The translations under genes were made by a program, and so were the position numbers. Below are positions 63,521-64,000 of a stretch of DNA of 64,000 bases, in pieces (the first letter of the stretch is position 1; the number at the start of each line of letters is the position of its first letter). Source of the DNA: Corynebacterium sp. J010B-136 (GTDB taxonomy: Bacteria > Actinomycetota > Actinomycetes > Mycobacteriales > Mycobacteriaceae); assembly GCF_002967075.1 (NCBI RefSeq), contig NZ_PUGE01000002.1, forward strand, positions 372,001 to 436,000, read 5' to 3'. The notes under the pieces were generated by a model. That model was not told the origin of the DNA. It saw only the letters and a program-made list of their open reading frames with translations, and did not search any database.

Positions 63521-64000
63521 ATGATTGATCATCGCCATCACTTTGACGACCAAGCCGCTGAGTGGGATAAAGACCCGAAGAAGATTGAGCGTGCGCGCCG
63601 TACAGCCCAACTGATTGTGGATACGGTTCAACCTCAGGGAAGCGAGCGCGTCTTTGAGTTTGGTGCGGGCACGGGGCTGGTGTCGCAATTTCTAGCACCG
63701 CACGTAGGTGCGCTGACTTTGGCTGATAATTCTCACGGGATGCGGGAGGTAATCGCCAACAAGATTGAGGCGGGCATTCTGGAAGGTGGTGGGCTTTCAG
63801 ATTCTGACTTGGTTGAAGGACAACTTCCCGATGAGAAATACGACCTTGTCGTGGCATCACTGGTGCTGCACCATGTGGCCAATGTCCCAGCCTTATTGGC
63901 GTCATTTGCCGGCATTCTTGCACCTGGGGGAGTAGCGTGCATTATCGAACTCGATGACGCGGGCGGGAAGTTCCATGCCCATATCGATCATTATGACGGC
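63521..64000 (+). CDS. Class I SAM-dependent methyltransferase (partial, runs off the window)
   Basis: ATG 63521 opens a frame of 160 codons that continues past position 64000. It begins MIDHRHHFDDQAAEWD, then has motif I VFEFGAGTGLVSQFLA (about residues 46-61), the acidic loop LADNS, motif II-like YDLVVASLVLHHVANV, and LAPGGVACIIELD. This is the UbiE/type 11 methyltransferase pattern; the substrate is unknown. Divergent from the mycolyltransferase gene with about 160 bases between. The frame is missing only because it has no stop in the window. Confidence 0.88.
   Translation, partial: MIDHRHHFDDQAAEWDKDPKKIERARRTAQLIVDTVQPQGSERVFEFGAGTGLVSQFLAPHVGALTLADNSHGMREVIANKIEAGILEGGGLSDSDLVEGQLPDEKYDLVVASLVLHHVANVPALLASFAGILAPGGVACIIELDDAGGKFHAHIDHYDG

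Overview
The window is a piece of an actinobacterial chromosome, almost certainly Corynebacterium. The gene set and order pfkA - gatB - lysE/lysG - ilvD - ilvBNC - serA - leuB - CBS-domain protein - dnaQ-like exonuclease - odx - entC - gltX are those of the C. glutamicum chromosome as I know it. A corynomycolate-type mycolyltransferase and a cutinase-like secreted esterase agree with a mycolata cell envelope. The protein sequences are related to, but not those of, C. glutamicum; I cannot fix the species.

Layout. (a) 1-5220: iron-linked siderophore-interacting flavoprotein with a DtxR-like operator, two MFS exporters, and phosphofructokinase. (b) 5266-15668: BASS transporter, gatB, YkvI- and BenE-type transporters, the divergent lysE/lysG exporter-regulator pair, a glutathionyl-hydroquinone-reductase-like protein, and a DoxX-family membrane protein. 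(c) 15847-25486: HNH protein, GT-C mannosyltransferase-like protein, then branched-chain amino acid synthesis: ilvD (- strand), a PH-domain protein, and ilvB-ilvN-ilvC behind a valine-rich leader peptide and attenuator. (d) 25573-41674: a single-chain GmrSD-like candidate restriction enzyme, two related secreted lipoproteins, serA (with a possible Ser/Cys leader ORF), leuB, a cNMP/CBS/DUF294 signalling protein, exonuclease, oxaloacetate decarboxylase-like enzyme, lipoprotein, isochorismate synthase, and gltX. (e) 41837-42022: tRNA-Gln(CUG) and tRNA-Glu(CUC). gltX, gatB and both tRNAs together make most of the indirect Gln-tRNA pathway.

Directly behind tRNA-Glu the core order breaks and an accessory, defence-rich region runs to about 60.96 kb. 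It starts with an IS1249-type insertion sequence whose right end cuts a gene remnant. A complete type I restriction-modification operon follows (hsdM-hsdS-hsdR), overlapped by a YgjP-type zinc metallopeptidase. Next is a two-gene Hachiman system (hamA DUF1837 nuclease, hamB helicase). After it come a GIY-YIG/DUF4357 protein, an unrecognised 250-residue protein, a decayed GNAT acetyltransferase, a VanZ-like protein, and a broken helicase - exonuclease - tandem BRCT - membrane-anchor gene. The break in the last gene looks like a single-base deletion. Its 5' end is lost next to a perfect 13-bp inverted repeat.

From 61.25 kb the window returns to envelope genes (cutinase-like esterase, mycolyltransferase) and ends inside a class I methyltransferase.

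All calls come from reading the sequence. No database search was possible, so family assignments rest on recognisable motifs and on remembered synteny.
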